Positions 1-9,039 of a stretch of DNA of 64,000 bases are shown one piece after another. The notes beneath the pieces were generated by a model. That model saw only the letters and a program-made list of their open reading frames with translations, searched no databases and was not told the origin of the DNA. How positions within the stretch are numbered: the first letter of the stretch is position 1; each line of letters starts with the position of its first letter. Origin of the DNA: Leptospira venezuelensis (lineage in GTDB: Bacteria > Spirochaetota > Leptospiria > Leptospirales > Leptospiraceae). The translations under genes and the position numbers were made by a program. The stretch lies in assembly GCF_002150035.1 (NCBI RefSeq), contig NZ_NETS01000010.1, forward strand, positions 930,001 to 994,000, given 5' to 3'.

Positions 1-330
1 GAAGAAATTAGGCATGATCCCTGTATACGCGTAGTAACCATAAGAACCTAATAATGTTCCGACGTAAAAAGACAAGATCAGAGAGAATACGATATAGTAT
101 GCTATCTTAGATTTTTGTTGGTAGAGTATTCTGAGGAGAATGATCGCGGCAGAATATAGAATTACCGAATAAATGAATGAGAGAAAATAAAACGCCCACT
201 GCAAAGGTTTAAAAGTAGGTAATATCTCATCTCTGACAATGATGTCTGAAATTAGTATTACTGCAGGCAAAACCCAGACAGAATAACGGGAGAATATCTC
301 TAGTATATTTTTTTTATTTATAGTTCCCAT
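1..330 (-). CDS. N-terminal part of a polytopic membrane protein (possibly sulfatase-like)
   Basis: An open frame runs from an ATG at 330 leftward off the window edge, giving 110 codons. The protein begins MGTINKKN and then shows about three hydrophobic segments, with a tail reading GYYAYTGIMPNFF. Short aromatic stretches of this kind follow the last N-terminal helix in membrane-bound sulfatase or phosphoglycerol-transferase-like proteins, but the catalytic domain lies outside the window, so that identity is a guess. The gene is divergent from the sulfur operon and separated from it by 600 bp. Confidence 0.6.
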   Translation of the reverse strand, partial: MGTINKKNILEIFSRYSVWVLPAVILISDIIVRDEILPTFKPLQWAFYFLSFIYSVILYSAAIILLRILYQQKSKIAYYIVFSLILSFYVGTLLGSYGYYAYTGIMPNFF

Positions 331-930
331 CTTTATCCAAAATTCTTAAAGATATGTAATTCGTCAATTACACCAAGTATGTCATACCTTCTCAAGGGCT
401 AAAAAGAAAGTTATAAAAAACGAATATTAGACCGATGTTCAGTTACGATGTAGATTGATTCTAATTCATTCTTCTTAATTTTAAATTGAACGAATCCAAT
501 AAAAAGAATTAAGACCCAGTCTCAGTCGAATATCCGGAGTTAGACGTTCTTTGAAAATAGATGGTTAGGTTTTTTGAAGAGTATACAATGAGTGTATAAA
601 AAGTTTTGTACGGCTGGAAATAAATTATTTCATAGCATGCTTCGAGTCTATCTGAGCCGACAAATGTGTCCCAAATTTTGGTGACATAACTGAAAGTACA
701 TTCAGTGAAAAATAAAATATACAGTAAATTCGGCAGAGATCTAGGATTTTCAAAGTAAATCGGAGAATTTCTATATTCGATAAAAATTCTCTATTCTGTA
801 CCGGCTCTAGTGGGAACCTTGTAATATAGTATCAACTATACTTTACAAATAATCCAATATATAAAACTTTGGTACATTATATTGGTCATCCTCAATTTAG
901 GTCCGTCCAATACTTAAAGGTTCGATTTCG
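331..930. promoter_or_regulatory. 600-bp non-coding region with inverted repeats upstream of the sulfur operon
   Basis: I find no plausible gene here. The stretch is AT-rich and holds perfect inverted repeats: TATAC (582-586)/GTATA (594-598), GAGAATTT (763-770)/AAATTCTC (784-791), TATAGT (825-830)/ACTATA (835-840) and CCAATATA (854-861)/TATATTGG (878-885). The last three cluster within 170 bp of the cysH start and could be operators or leader hairpins. A weak ribosome binding site AAAGG lies at 916-920. The left part must also hold the promoter of the leftward membrane-protein gene. No regulator can be named from sequence. Confidence 0.45.
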
Positions 931-1662
931 ATGAGTCCATCCGATCTGGAAGCAAAATTAAACGGTCTGAGCTTAGAAGATTCTCTGGCAAAAATCTCCC
1001 AAGATTTTCCGGGACAAGCAGTCTTTTCCACCAGCTTCGGCCTTGAAGATCAGGTTATTACTCACGCAATTTATTCCCAAAATTTGGACATTCGTATCTT
1101 TACATTGGATACCGGCAGATTGTTCACTGAAACTTATGAACTTCATAAACGTACGAATGGAATGTATGGTAAGCGTATCCAAACATTCTTCCCAGATGCA
1201 CAAGCGGTAGAAGATTTAATCAATGAGAAGGGACCTGATTCCTTCTACGATTCTATAGAAAATAGAAAAGAATGTTGTCATATTCGTAAAGTTGTCCCTT
1301 TGAACAGAGCTTTAGAGGGAGCTAAAATTTGGATCACCGGAATTCGTAACGATCAATCTGGTTCCAGAGAAAATTTAACCAAAGTGGAGCTGGATGCAGG
1401 AAGGGATATTTTGAAATTCCATCCTATTCTGGATTGGTCTTGGGAGAAAGTACAACAGTACGTCCAAGATAAACATATTCCATACAATCCACTCCATGAT
1501 AAGGGATATCCCAGTATCGGATGCGCTCCATGTACGAGAGCGGTCATGGCAGGCGAAGATTTTAGAGCCGGCCGTTGGTGGTGGGAGAATGAATCCACGA
1601 AAGAATGCGGACTGCATTGGGTGGATGGAAAACTGGTAAGAAAAAAAGGATCAGAAGTATGA
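931..1662 (+). CDS. cysH: assimilatory adenylyl-sulfate (APS) reductase
   Basis: Reduces adenylyl-sulfate (APS) to sulfite with thioredoxin as donor, in the cytoplasm. The 243-residue protein has the PAPS-reductase fold with FSTSFGLED near residues 32-40. It carries the four cysteines that ligate a [4Fe-4S] cluster in APS-type enzymes (C115, C116, C198, C201) and the catalytic cysteine in ECGLH (C226). The CC...CxxC set marks it as an APS rather than a PAPS reductase, which fits the absence of an APS kinase (CysC) nearby. It is the first gene of the operon and overlaps cysD by 4 bp (ATGA). Confidence 0.93.
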   Translation: MSPSDLEAKLNGLSLEDSLAKISQDFPGQAVFSTSFGLEDQVITHAIYSQNLDIRIFTLDTGRLFTETYELHKRTNGMYGKRIQTFFPDAQAVEDLINEKGPDSFYDSIENRKECCHIRKVVPLNRALEGAKIWITGIRNDQSGSRENLTKVELDAGRDILKFHPILDWSWEKVQQYVQDKHIPYNPLHDKGYPSIGCAPCTRAVMAGEDFRAGRWWWENESTKECGLHWVDGKLVRKKGSEV

Positions 1663-2567
1663 CGACTAGAACTCGATTGTCGCATCTCCAACAACTAGAG
1701 GCGGAGTCCATTTATATACTTAGGGAAGTTGCCGCCCAATTTGAAAGACCTGCGCTTTTATTTTCAGGGGGGAAGGACTCGATCACCTTAGTCCATCTTG
1801 CACTGAAAGCATTCCGTCCAGGAAAGTTCCCGTTTCCTTTGGTACATATCGATACAGGTCATAACTTTCAGGAAGCATTACAATTTCGGGATGATCTTGC
1901 AAATCGTATCGGCGAAAAACTGATCGTTAGATACGTTCAGGATTCCATCGACCAAGGAAAAGCCGTAGAGGAAAAAGGAAAATTCCCAAGCAGAAACGCA
2001 ATCCAAACAGTTACATTATTAGATACAATCGAAGAATTCAAATTTGATGCATGTATAGGTGGAGCCAGAAGAGATGAAGAGAAAGCCCGCGCAAAAGAAA
2101 GAGTATTCTCAGTGCGCGACGAGTTTGGTAGCTGGGATCCTAAATTGCAAAGACCTGAACTTTGGAATATATACAACGGAAAGATCCATGTGGGAGAGAA
2201 CGTAAGAGTTTTCCCAATCAGCAACTGGACTGAGCTGGACGTTTGGGAATATATTAAATCTGAAAATATCCCTCTTCCTTCATTATATTTTTCTCATAGA
2301 AGACAAATCGTCTGGAGAGAGAATGTGGTATTCCCTGTTTCAGAATTTGTAACCTTAGATTCTTCTGATAAGGTAGAAGAGAAAACGGTACGTTTTAGAA
2401 CCGTAGGTGATATGACTTGCACAGCAGCGGTGGAATCTGAAGCAAACTCTTTAGATGATATTATTCGCGAGATCCAGACTTCTAGAACAACCGAAAGAGG
2501 ATCCAGATTGGATGATAAACGTTCGGAAGCAGCGATGGAAGAACGTAAAAGAGGCGGTTACTTCTGA
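1659..2567 (+). CDS. cysD: sulfate adenylyltransferase subunit 2 (ATP sulfurylase small subunit)
   Basis: With CysN it forms ATP sulfurylase, which makes APS from sulfate and ATP. The protein has 302 residues, the family's usual length, and a PP-loop SGGKDS at residues 36-41. I chose the ATG at 1659 because it overlaps the cysH stop as ATGA and has AAGGA about ten bases upstream; a longer in-frame reading from 1605 would lie inside cysH. The stop overlaps the cysN start by one base. Confidence 0.95.
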   Translation: MTTRTRLSHLQQLEAESIYILREVAAQFERPALLFSGGKDSITLVHLALKAFRPGKFPFPLVHIDTGHNFQEALQFRDDLANRIGEKLIVRYVQDSIDQGKAVEEKGKFPSRNAIQTVTLLDTIEEFKFDACIGGARRDEEKARAKERVFSVRDEFGSWDPKLQRPELWNIYNGKIHVGENVRVFPISNWTELDVWEYIKSENIPLPSLYFSHRRQIVWRENVVFPVSEFVTLDSSDKVEEKTVRFRTVGDMTCTAAVESEANSLDDIIREIQTSRTTERGSRLDDKRSEAAMEERKRGGYF

Positions 2568-3808
2568 TGGATTTATTACGTTTTATTACTGCAGGAAGTG
2601 TAGACGACGGAAAATCTACATTGATTGGTCGTCTTCTTTACGATAGCAAATCTGTATTCCAAGATCAGTTAGAGGCAATTGAAAAAACAGGCCAAGTAAA
2701 TGGTCAGATCAATTTAGCCCTTCTTACAGATGGACTTAAGGCGGAAAGAGAACAAGGTATCACAATTGACGTGGCCTATAAATACTTCTCCACGCCTAAA
2801 AGAAAGTTTATCATAGCAGATGCTCCAGGGCATATCCAGTACACTCGAAACATGGTGACTGGTGCCTCTAATTCAGAACTTGCAATTATTCTGATCGATT
2901 CTCGTAAGGGAGTAATCGAACAAACTTACAGACATTCTTATATAGCTTCTCTATTAAAAATTCCTCATGTAGTTATCTGCGTGAATAAAATGGACTTGGT
3001 GGATTTTTCTAAAGAACGTTTTGAGGAAATAGTAGAAGATTATAAAAACTTTGCTTCTGATCTGGATTTTAAAGGCTTGGAATTCATCCCGATTTCCGCT
3101 TTGAACGGAGACAATGTTGTAGATCCTTCTCCAAACATGACTTGGTGGAAAGGTAAAACTCTTCTTGGCTATTTAGAAGATCTAGAAATCGAAGTGGACG
3201 AAACTAAACATGAACCTAGATTTCCGGTTCAATATGTTATCCGTCCTCAAACCGAAGATCATCACGACTATAGAGGGTATGCAGGTCAAGTTAGGAGTGG
3301 TGTTTTTAAAAAGGGAGATGAAATTGCAGTTCTTCCTAGTGGATTACGTTCTAAGATCAAATCTATCAACACATACGAAAGCGAAGTAGAGGAAGCTTTT
3401 GCTCCAATGTCTGTTACTATTTTACTCGAAGATGAAATAGATATTAGTCGCGGCGATATGATCGTAGTAGACAAACACCAACCTACCGTTTCTCAGGATC
3501 TGGAAGCTGAGGTCTGCTGGATGGATGCCAAGTCTTTGGTTCCAGGAAATAAATACCTTTTAAGACAGACTACAGGTTCTGTAAAATCAGCCGTTAAGGA
3601 AATCTCCTTTAGGATAGATATTCAAACTCACGAAAAATTGGAATCTTCTCAACTTGCGCTGAATGAGATCGGAAGGATCAAGATCAGAACGGCAAAACCG
3701 ATCGCATTCGATAGTTATTCTGAAAATCGTGGAACGGGAAGTTTCGTTTTGGTGGATGAAGGTACCAATAATACAGTGGGTGCCGGGATGATCGTAGGAG
3801 CCTACTGA
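2567..3808 (+). CDS. cysN: sulfate adenylyltransferase subunit 1 (GTPase)
   Basis: GTPase subunit of ATP sulfurylase; GTP hydrolysis drives APS synthesis by CysD. At 413 residues it is shorter than enterobacterial CysN (about 475) and starts almost at the P-loop, GSVDDGKST at residues 10-18. The other G motifs are present: DAPGH (85-89) and NKMD (140-143), followed by elongation-factor-like beta-barrel domains. There is no C-terminal APS-kinase domain as in CysNC fusions, in line with an APS-reducing pathway. It is translationally coupled to cysD through TGATG. Confidence 0.95.
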   Translation: MDLLRFITAGSVDDGKSTLIGRLLYDSKSVFQDQLEAIEKTGQVNGQINLALLTDGLKAEREQGITIDVAYKYFSTPKRKFIIADAPGHIQYTRNMVTGASNSELAIILIDSRKGVIEQTYRHSYIASLLKIPHVVICVNKMDLVDFSKERFEEIVEDYKNFASDLDFKGLEFIPISALNGDNVVDPSPNMTWWKGKTLLGYLEDLEIEVDETKHEPRFPVQYVIRPQTEDHHDYRGYAGQVRSGVFKKGDEIAVLPSGLRSKIKSINTYESEVEEAFAPMSVTILLEDEIDISRGDMIVVDKHQPTVSQDLEAEVCWMDAKSLVPGNKYLLRQTTGSVKSAVKEISFRIDIQTHEKLESSQLALNEIGRIKIRTAKPIAFDSYSENRGTGSFVLVDEGTNNTVGAGMIVGAY

Positions 3809-3817
3809 TCTAGTCTA

Positions 3818-4594
3818 ATGAAGACCGATATTGGAAAAGTATATTTGGTGGGTGCAGGTCCCGGAAATCCGGAATTAATGACCTTAAAAGCCCTGAAAAT
3901 ATTAGAAAAAGCGGAAGTAATTCTGTACGACGCACTATTAGACTCTTCCTTTTTGGAATATTTTCCTTCTTCTGCACTAGTTCATTATGTAGGGAAAAGG
4001 GCAGGGCAGCATTCCGCAACTCAAGAAGAGATCCAGGAACTGATTGTTAGATATTCTCTCCAAGGTAAAACAGTAGTACGTTTGAAGGGAGGAGATCCTT
4101 TCGTATTCGGAAGAGGCGGAGAAGAATTACTCACTTTAAGAAAATATAAAATTCCTTACGAGATCGTTCCGGGCGTGAGTGCATTGAGTGCAGGATCTTC
4201 CGGAGCAGGTTTTCCTTTAACACATAGAGGATTGTCCAGACAGGTTTTGATCATGGATGGTCACACCGTTTTGCAAGAAGATACTGATTGGAAATGGTTT
4301 GCAGAGTTCAAGGGTACAATCGCTTTATTTATGGGAACTTCTTCCATTGAACAGATCTCCAAAAATTTGATCAATAACGGAGCTTCTTCTCTTGTTCCAG
4401 TAGCTTTGGTAGAGAACGCGAGTTTAAAAAACCAGAAGACAACTGTCACTAGTTTGGGAAGAATTATAGAAGAAGGTTTATCCAAACAAAGTTCAGGGCC
4501 TGGAATTATTTATATTGGTCCGGTTGTTCATTTGATCGGAGAAAATCCTGAATTGGACTTTCAGGGTTTTGCTTCCCAAGGAGAAGAAGTATGA
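3818..4594 (+). CDS. cobA: uroporphyrinogen-III C-methyltransferase (SUMT), sulfur-operon copy
   Basis: Uses two S-adenosylmethionines to convert uroporphyrinogen III to precorrin-2, the first committed step to siroheme and cobalamin. The 258 residues show the tetrapyrrole methylase signatures YLVGAGPGNPELMT near the N-terminus, KGGDPFVFGRGGEE near residue 95 and the PGVSALSA segment. Placed between cysN and the siroheme-dependent sulfite reductase, it most likely supplies siroheme for that enzyme. A paralogue lies in the nitrite reductase operon at 53440-54222. Its 3' end overlaps the next gene by 4 bp. Confidence 0.92.
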   Translation: MKTDIGKVYLVGAGPGNPELMTLKALKILEKAEVILYDALLDSSFLEYFPSSALVHYVGKRAGQHSATQEEIQELIVRYSLQGKTVVRLKGGDPFVFGRGGEELLTLRKYKIPYEIVPGVSALSAGSSGAGFPLTHRGLSRQVLIMDGHTVLQEDTDWKWFAEFKGTIALFMGTSSIEQISKNLINNGASSLVPVALVENASLKNQKTTVTSLGRIIEEGLSKQSSGPGIIYIGPVVHLIGENPELDFQGFASQGEEV

Positions 4595-5190
4595 ACAAAC
4601 TTCTCCCTGTTTTTATAAAATTAGAAAATAAAAAGGTGTTAGTAGTGGGTGGCGGAAATGTTGCCCTCGAAAAATTACAACACCTAAAAGAAACCGGCTG
4701 TGCGCTCACAGTTATCTCTAAAGAATTCAAGCCGGAAACTGTCCGTTTACTTTCTTCCGTGAAAGATGCGAAGATAGAAACAAGAGAAGTTCAGGTTTCA
4801 GATCTGGACGGTTTTGATCTCGTATATTCTGCTACAAATGATAGGCAGACCAATCGTAACTTAGTAGAACACGCTAAGCAAAAGAAGATTTGGATCAATT
4901 GTGCAGATGATCCTTCTCTTTGTGATTTTTATTCTTCAGCATATTTTGATAGGGGGCCGGTTCGTGTGGCGGTCTCCACCCAAGGAGGGTTTGCGGGACT
5001 GGCCGGGACCATCCGCACTATTCTTGAAGAGATCCTTCCTGAGGACCATGATCAAGAATTGGAAAATTTATTAGAAATCCGTAATTTGAGCAAACGTAAA
5101 CTAGGTGATCCGGAAGAAAGGAAAACTGCTCTCAAATTTTTGCTGAGCGAGTTTAAACAAAAATACTTATCAACGGATACGAAATCATAG
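4591..5190 (+). CDS. precorrin-2 dehydrogenase / sirohydrochlorin ferrochelatase (CysG N-domain, Met8/SirC type)
   Basis: Oxidises precorrin-2 to sirohydrochlorin with NAD and may insert iron to give siroheme. The 199-residue protein starts with an NAD-binding Rossmann motif, VVGGGNVALEKL at about residues 17-28, after the short N-terminal strand typical of CysG N-domains. The length matches the stand-alone dehydrogenase form. It is coupled to the SUMT gene by an ATGA overlap, so the pair together equals a split CysG. Whether it also has ferrochelatase activity cannot be told from sequence. Confidence 0.88.
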   Translation: MNKLLPVFIKLENKKVLVVGGGNVALEKLQHLKETGCALTVISKEFKPETVRLLSSVKDAKIETREVQVSDLDGFDLVYSATNDRQTNRNLVEHAKQKKIWINCADDPSLCDFYSSAYFDRGPVRVAVSTQGGFAGLAGTIRTILEEILPEDHDQELENLLEIRNLSKRKLGDPEERKTALKFLLSEFKQKYLSTDTKS

Positions 5191-5220
5191 GAAGCTAATC
5201 CAAAAGGACGAATACGATCG

Positions 5221-6906
5221 ATGTCAGAACAAAAAGAACTTAGCGAAGTCGAGCATATTAAAACCGCCTCTAAGGGACTAAGAGGAAAGATCGGTACTGC
5301 TATCGAAACAGGTGCAGATGGTTTCGAGGAAGACGATAAACAATTGATCAAATTCCACGGAATGTACCAGCAAAAGGACAGGGACCGTAGAAAAGATGAC
5401 GCTGGAGAATTTATAGAAAATCCAACCTCTTTTATGATCCGCGGAAGGATCCCTGGAGGAAGACTTACTTCTGACCAATACTTGGTCTGGAACGATCTTG
5501 GCGATAAATTTGGCGGTGGCGCTCTACGTTTAACTACTAGACAATCCATCCAAATGCACACAATCCTTTTGAAAGATTTGAAACCAATCATGCAGGCAGT
5601 GCATAAAGTGAATCTTTCTACTATGGGCGCATGTGGCGACGTTGTGCGAAACGTGACTCAAGCTTTGAATCCCTGGGGAAATAAGGAACTTACACAATTA
5701 GATCCGATCGCTCAATTATTATCAGACCATTTTAAATATAAGAGTAATGCATACGCTGAACTATGGTTAGGTGAAAAACAGCTTAATAAAGAGGACGAGC
5801 CGGATCCTATTTATGGAACTACTTATCTTCCTAGAAAGTTCAAGATAGCAGTTACTCTTGCAGGAAATAACTCAGTCGATATTTACACTAACGATATGGG
5901 ATTTGCAGCGACCTTAGATGCAAATGGAACGATAGACGGTTATTTCGCTTTTGCAGGTGGCGGGCTCGGAATGACTCACAATAAAGCTGAGACTTATCCT
6001 AGGGCGGCGGACTTACTTGGTTGGATCCCCGAAAAAGATCTGATTCCAGTTGCGGAAGGTATTGTAACTTCTCATAGAGATTTCGGAGATCGTACTAACC
6101 GTAAACATGCTCGTTTGAAATATGTTTTAGCGGAGAAGGGTGTGGAATGGTTCCGCTCCGAAGTAGAACGCAGATCCGGTGCAAAATTTGATATCGACCG
6201 TAAACTTCCTAAATGGGAAACTCCAAACTATCTTGGTTGGACAGAAAGAGCGGATGGAACTCTTGCATTAGGATTCCATACTCTTTCAGGAAGGATTAAA
6301 GACTTCCCTGAGAAGCCGTTAAAGACTGCTTTGAAAGATATTATCTCTACTTTTAAACTGAGTGTGCAGGTAACTGCAGATCAGGATTTAGTTTTGATGG
6401 GAATCAAAAAAGAAGATAAGGAAAAATTAGAATCTAAATTAAAAGATTATAATATTAATCCTGCTTCTCCTAAACCTTTGTATGATCGTGCGCTTGCCTG
6501 TCCTGCTCTTCCTACATGTGGATTAGCATTAACCGAATCCGAAAGAACCTTCCCTCAATTATTGGAATCCATTCAAAAAGTGATCGATAAGCTGGATTTA
6601 AACGATAGAGCCCCTATTGTAAGGATGACCGGATGTCCTAATGGATGTGCAAGACCTTATTCTGCGGAAATCGGAATCGTCGGCCAACAGGCAGGTGGAA
6701 AATACTCCTTATTCTTCGGAGGAAATCCGGAAGGAACTAAAGTAGGTGACTATGTTGCTAAAAAAGTTCCATTTGCAGACATTCCTGTCCAACTAGAGAA
6801 GGCATTTGAAGTTTGGAAAAAAGAAGGAAACCCCGATGAAAGATTCGGAGACTTTGCTGCTCGATATTCCTTGGATAAGTTCAGAGAATTATTAGGAGCG
6901 ATGTAA
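5221..6906 (+). CDS. siroheme-dependent sulfite reductase (plant/ferredoxin-like type)
   Basis: Six-electron reduction of sulfite to sulfide. The 561-residue protein has the duplicated nitrite/sulfite reductase half-domains and the cysteines that hold the coupled siroheme-[4Fe-4S] centre: C427 and C433 (CPALPTC), C472 and C476 (GCPNGC). The latter is followed by ARPYSAEIG, which resembles plant and cyanobacterial ferredoxin sulfite reductases more than enterobacterial CysI. No CysJ-like flavoprotein is present in the window, so the electron donor is unknown. It starts 30 bp after the preceding gene with AAAGGA upstream, and is followed by a strong terminator. Confidence 0.9.
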   Translation: MSEQKELSEVEHIKTASKGLRGKIGTAIETGADGFEEDDKQLIKFHGMYQQKDRDRRKDDAGEFIENPTSFMIRGRIPGGRLTSDQYLVWNDLGDKFGGGALRLTTRQSIQMHTILLKDLKPIMQAVHKVNLSTMGACGDVVRNVTQALNPWGNKELTQLDPIAQLLSDHFKYKSNAYAELWLGEKQLNKEDEPDPIYGTTYLPRKFKIAVTLAGNNSVDIYTNDMGFAATLDANGTIDGYFAFAGGGLGMTHNKAETYPRAADLLGWIPEKDLIPVAEGIVTSHRDFGDRTNRKHARLKYVLAEKGVEWFRSEVERRSGAKFDIDRKLPKWETPNYLGWTERADGTLALGFHTLSGRIKDFPEKPLKTALKDIISTFKLSVQVTADQDLVLMGIKKEDKEKLESKLKDYNINPASPKPLYDRALACPALPTCGLALTESERTFPQLLESIQKVIDKLDLNDRAPIVRMTGCPNGCARPYSAEIGIVGQQAGGKYSLFFGGNPEGTKVGDYVAKKVPFADIPVQLEKAFEVWKKEGNPDERFGDFAARYSLDKFRELLGAM

Positions 6907-6919
6907 GTTTCACTTTTCT

Positions 6920-6946
6920 AAAGCGCTCCAGTCGGGGCGCTTTTTT
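6920..6946 (+). terminator. intrinsic terminator of the sulfur operon
   Basis: A ten-base stem AAAGCGCTCC / GGGGCGCTTT with one G-T wobble and a four-base loop runs into six T residues. It sits 14 bp past the sulfite reductase stop and just before the stop codon of the convergent gene. Confidence 0.85.
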
Positions 6947-6948
6947 GT

Positions 6949-8049
6949 TTAGAAAAACATTTCCAAACTTTCCAATTTCCACTTCCATACCTTTTGAGTA
7001 GAAAATCCTGCGAGTAAAACTCCGGAACCGTACTGCAAAGCAGAAGTAATCGATCCCAATTTATCTGAAGTATTATCCATTAAAGAAATACTAATATCTC
7101 CTTCTTCATTCATCGAGAGAATATAAGCTAATTCTCCTTCTAAAGGTCGAAAAAAGAATGGAAGTGCAGCAATTGCCTTTTTCAAAAGAGGAAAATTCTG
7201 TATTTTATCAATTGCAATATGTCTGGGAGAAGATAAAGCGATCCAAAAATTTCTTTCAGAATCTGAACTGATCAAGGCTGGGCTTCCAGGCAGATGTGTG
7301 ATCATGAACTGATCCTTTCCGGCCTTCTTCCCTTTTAACCAAAAGCGAGACACACGATGTCTATACTTTTCTCCAAAGACTAAAAAATCCTCGGAAGAAG
7401 ATAAACTGATTCCGGTTGGATGATATAGATCTTCTAAAACTGTTTTTACTTCTTGGGTTTTAGGATTGTACGAAAGAATTCTACCATTCGGTTTAGACTC
7501 TAACTCTTCCAAATAGGAGTCTTCAAAGGAGAACTTTCTACTGACTTCCGTAAAGTATACTGTTCCGTCGGATCCGATGTCTAGACCATAAAGATTGGTT
7601 AATGCATTTCCTTCCGAATCTTCTCGAAGAAGTACATTCTCGTTTCCTTTAGAATCATAAAACGCAAGTCCCAGTCCGGAAACGCAGGCGACTAAATTTT
7701 CTTTTCCATCAAATACGATTCCTAACGCTCGTCCTGAGGTTTTAGCGAATAATTCCAATTGTCCATCAGTCTTGATCTTGTATATATTCCCATCCGATGA
7801 GCCGGTATAAATGGCTCCTCTGGAATCTATTGCAAGACCGAAAGGTTTTTCAATAGTAGATTTTTCATTTACCGCATTAGAAATAAATAATATATCTTTT
7901 TCTTCTTGGCGGATGATATCATCTGGATCATAGTCTGTTGGATCTGTTTTTGCCCAACCGAAAAGAATAAAGATCCCGAAAATCAAAGATATAAGAACGG
8001 AAGGAATTAGTATCCTAATAGCTGGGTTAGAAAGAGATCGATGGAACAT
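6949..8049 (-). CDS. membrane-anchored SMP-30/strictosidine-synthase-like beta-propeller protein
   Basis: The 366-residue protein has one N-terminal hydrophobic anchor (about residues 12-30) and then repeats typical of the SMP-30/gluconolactonase/strictosidine synthase propeller: KPFGLAIDSRGAIYTG, LYGLDIGSDGTVYFTE, LYHPTGISLSSSEDFLVF. The repeat around YHPTGI with the following NFW/P segments is closest to the APMAP/strictosidine synthase branch. Substrate and reaction are unknown; a periplasmic lactonase- or esterase-like role is possible. It shares one base with the upstream M23 peptidase gene, so the two are probably cotranscribed and coupled. Confidence 0.72.
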   Translation of the reverse strand: MFHRSLSNPAIRILIPSVLISLIFGIFILFGWAKTDPTDYDPDDIIRQEEKDILFISNAVNEKSTIEKPFGLAIDSRGAIYTGSSDGNIYKIKTDGQLELFAKTSGRALGIVFDGKENLVACVSGLGLAFYDSKGNENVLLREDSEGNALTNLYGLDIGSDGTVYFTEVSRKFSFEDSYLEELESKPNGRILSYNPKTQEVKTVLEDLYHPTGISLSSSEDFLVFGEKYRHRVSRFWLKGKKAGKDQFMITHLPGSPALISSDSERNFWIALSSPRHIAIDKIQNFPLLKKAIAALPFFFRPLEGELAYILSMNEEGDISISLMDNTSDKLGSITSALQYGSGVLLAGFSTQKVWKWKLESLEMFF

Positions 8050-8960
8050 TAGACATGACCCTTAAAAATGGGCCTCTGTCTCAAACTATTTCTTAACACT
8101 TCAAAATGTAAATGAAATCCGGTAGCTCTTCCGCTCATTCCAACTTTTCCGATCAACTCACCTTTTTTGACCTTTGTGCCAGGCGCTACCAACAATTTAC
8201 TTAGATGCCCATATTTGGTTTCGTAACCCAATCCATGTTTTAAAACGATTAAACTTCCGTAACCGCCTCTTGTACCAGAAAAGGAAACTTCTCCATCCGC
8301 AGACGCATACACCGGTGTTCCTTCTTCCGCAGCCAGGTCAATACCACCGTGAAAAGTATCCTTTTTAGTGAACGGATCCTTTCTTCTTCCAAACTTGGAA
8401 CTTACTCTTCCTTCTTCTGCTAATGGATCTGAAAATACCAGTCCGTAAAAAAAGTTTTTCTCTTCTTTAGGTAATCCTCTTCCTGGAACGAACCAGGATT
8501 TTCTGAGGTCATCATAGTATAAGAATTTAGGAGAGATACGAAAACGGGCCGCAACTTTTTTGCGAGTGGACTCGTCGGGAGAATGTTCTTCCGAGTCGTA
8601 AACTCCTCTCATATTCGGAATCAAAAGTTCCATTCCAGGATATATGTCTTGCGGAGATGCAAGTTCATTTACGGAAGAAAGAGTGTCCAAGTCCATTCCG
8701 GTCCTGGCCATAATCTTAAAGAAAGTATCCTTGGGTCCAACTTTGTAGACTAAGAATCTAAGATGAACCAGATCTTTTTGGTCCAAGTTAGAAACTGAAA
8801 TTTGAAGATTATATTTTATCTCTTCTCGGACTCGGATGATCTTCGTGTCCGAATATTCTAAACTTTTTAATGGAAGGCGATCGTAAACCGCGTGAACCTC
8901 GTTTAGTGAGAGTAGTATAAGTGCGGATAACAAAATGAGATGTCTTTTGAAGGAAGGCAT
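8049..8960 (-). CDS. LysM and M23 (LytM) peptidoglycan endopeptidase family protein
   Basis: An exported cell-wall protein of 303 residues. A signal peptide of about 24 residues ends near VHA. A LysM-type segment follows (VYKVGPKDTFFKIMARTG to YPGMELLIPN), and the C-terminal third is an M23 domain with HGGIDL and HLHFE, which carry zinc ligands, plus GRRKDPF ahead of them. All visible metal-binding residues are present, so it may be an active D,D-endopeptidase that binds glycan through LysM. It is upstream of and coupled to the propeller gene. Confidence 0.85.
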   Translation of the reverse strand: MPSFKRHLILLSALILLSLNEVHAVYDRLPLKSLEYSDTKIIRVREEIKYNLQISVSNLDQKDLVHLRFLVYKVGPKDTFFKIMARTGMDLDTLSSVNELASPQDIYPGMELLIPNMRGVYDSEEHSPDESTRKKVAARFRISPKFLYYDDLRKSWFVPGRGLPKEEKNFFYGLVFSDPLAEEGRVSSKFGRRKDPFTKKDTFHGGIDLAAEEGTPVYASADGEVSFSGTRGGYGSLIVLKHGLGYETKYGHLSKLLVAPGTKVKKGELIGKVGMSGRATGFHLHFEVLRNSLRQRPIFKGHV

Positions 8961-9039
8961 ATCTTTTCTCTAATCGGCAGATTATAAAAAAACAATGACG
9001 CAAAAAATCCCCCATAAATGATTGGAAGGGCCCTTTGGA

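Noticed and set aside
1605..1658. An upstream start for cysD, 18 codons longer
   Set aside because: It lies within the cysH coding end, lacks a binding site and would lengthen CysD beyond the family's usual length.
5052..5591. A 179-codon leftward frame across the siroheme and sulfite reductase genes
   Set aside because: Serine-rich antisense shadow of two clear genes; no motif or start signal.
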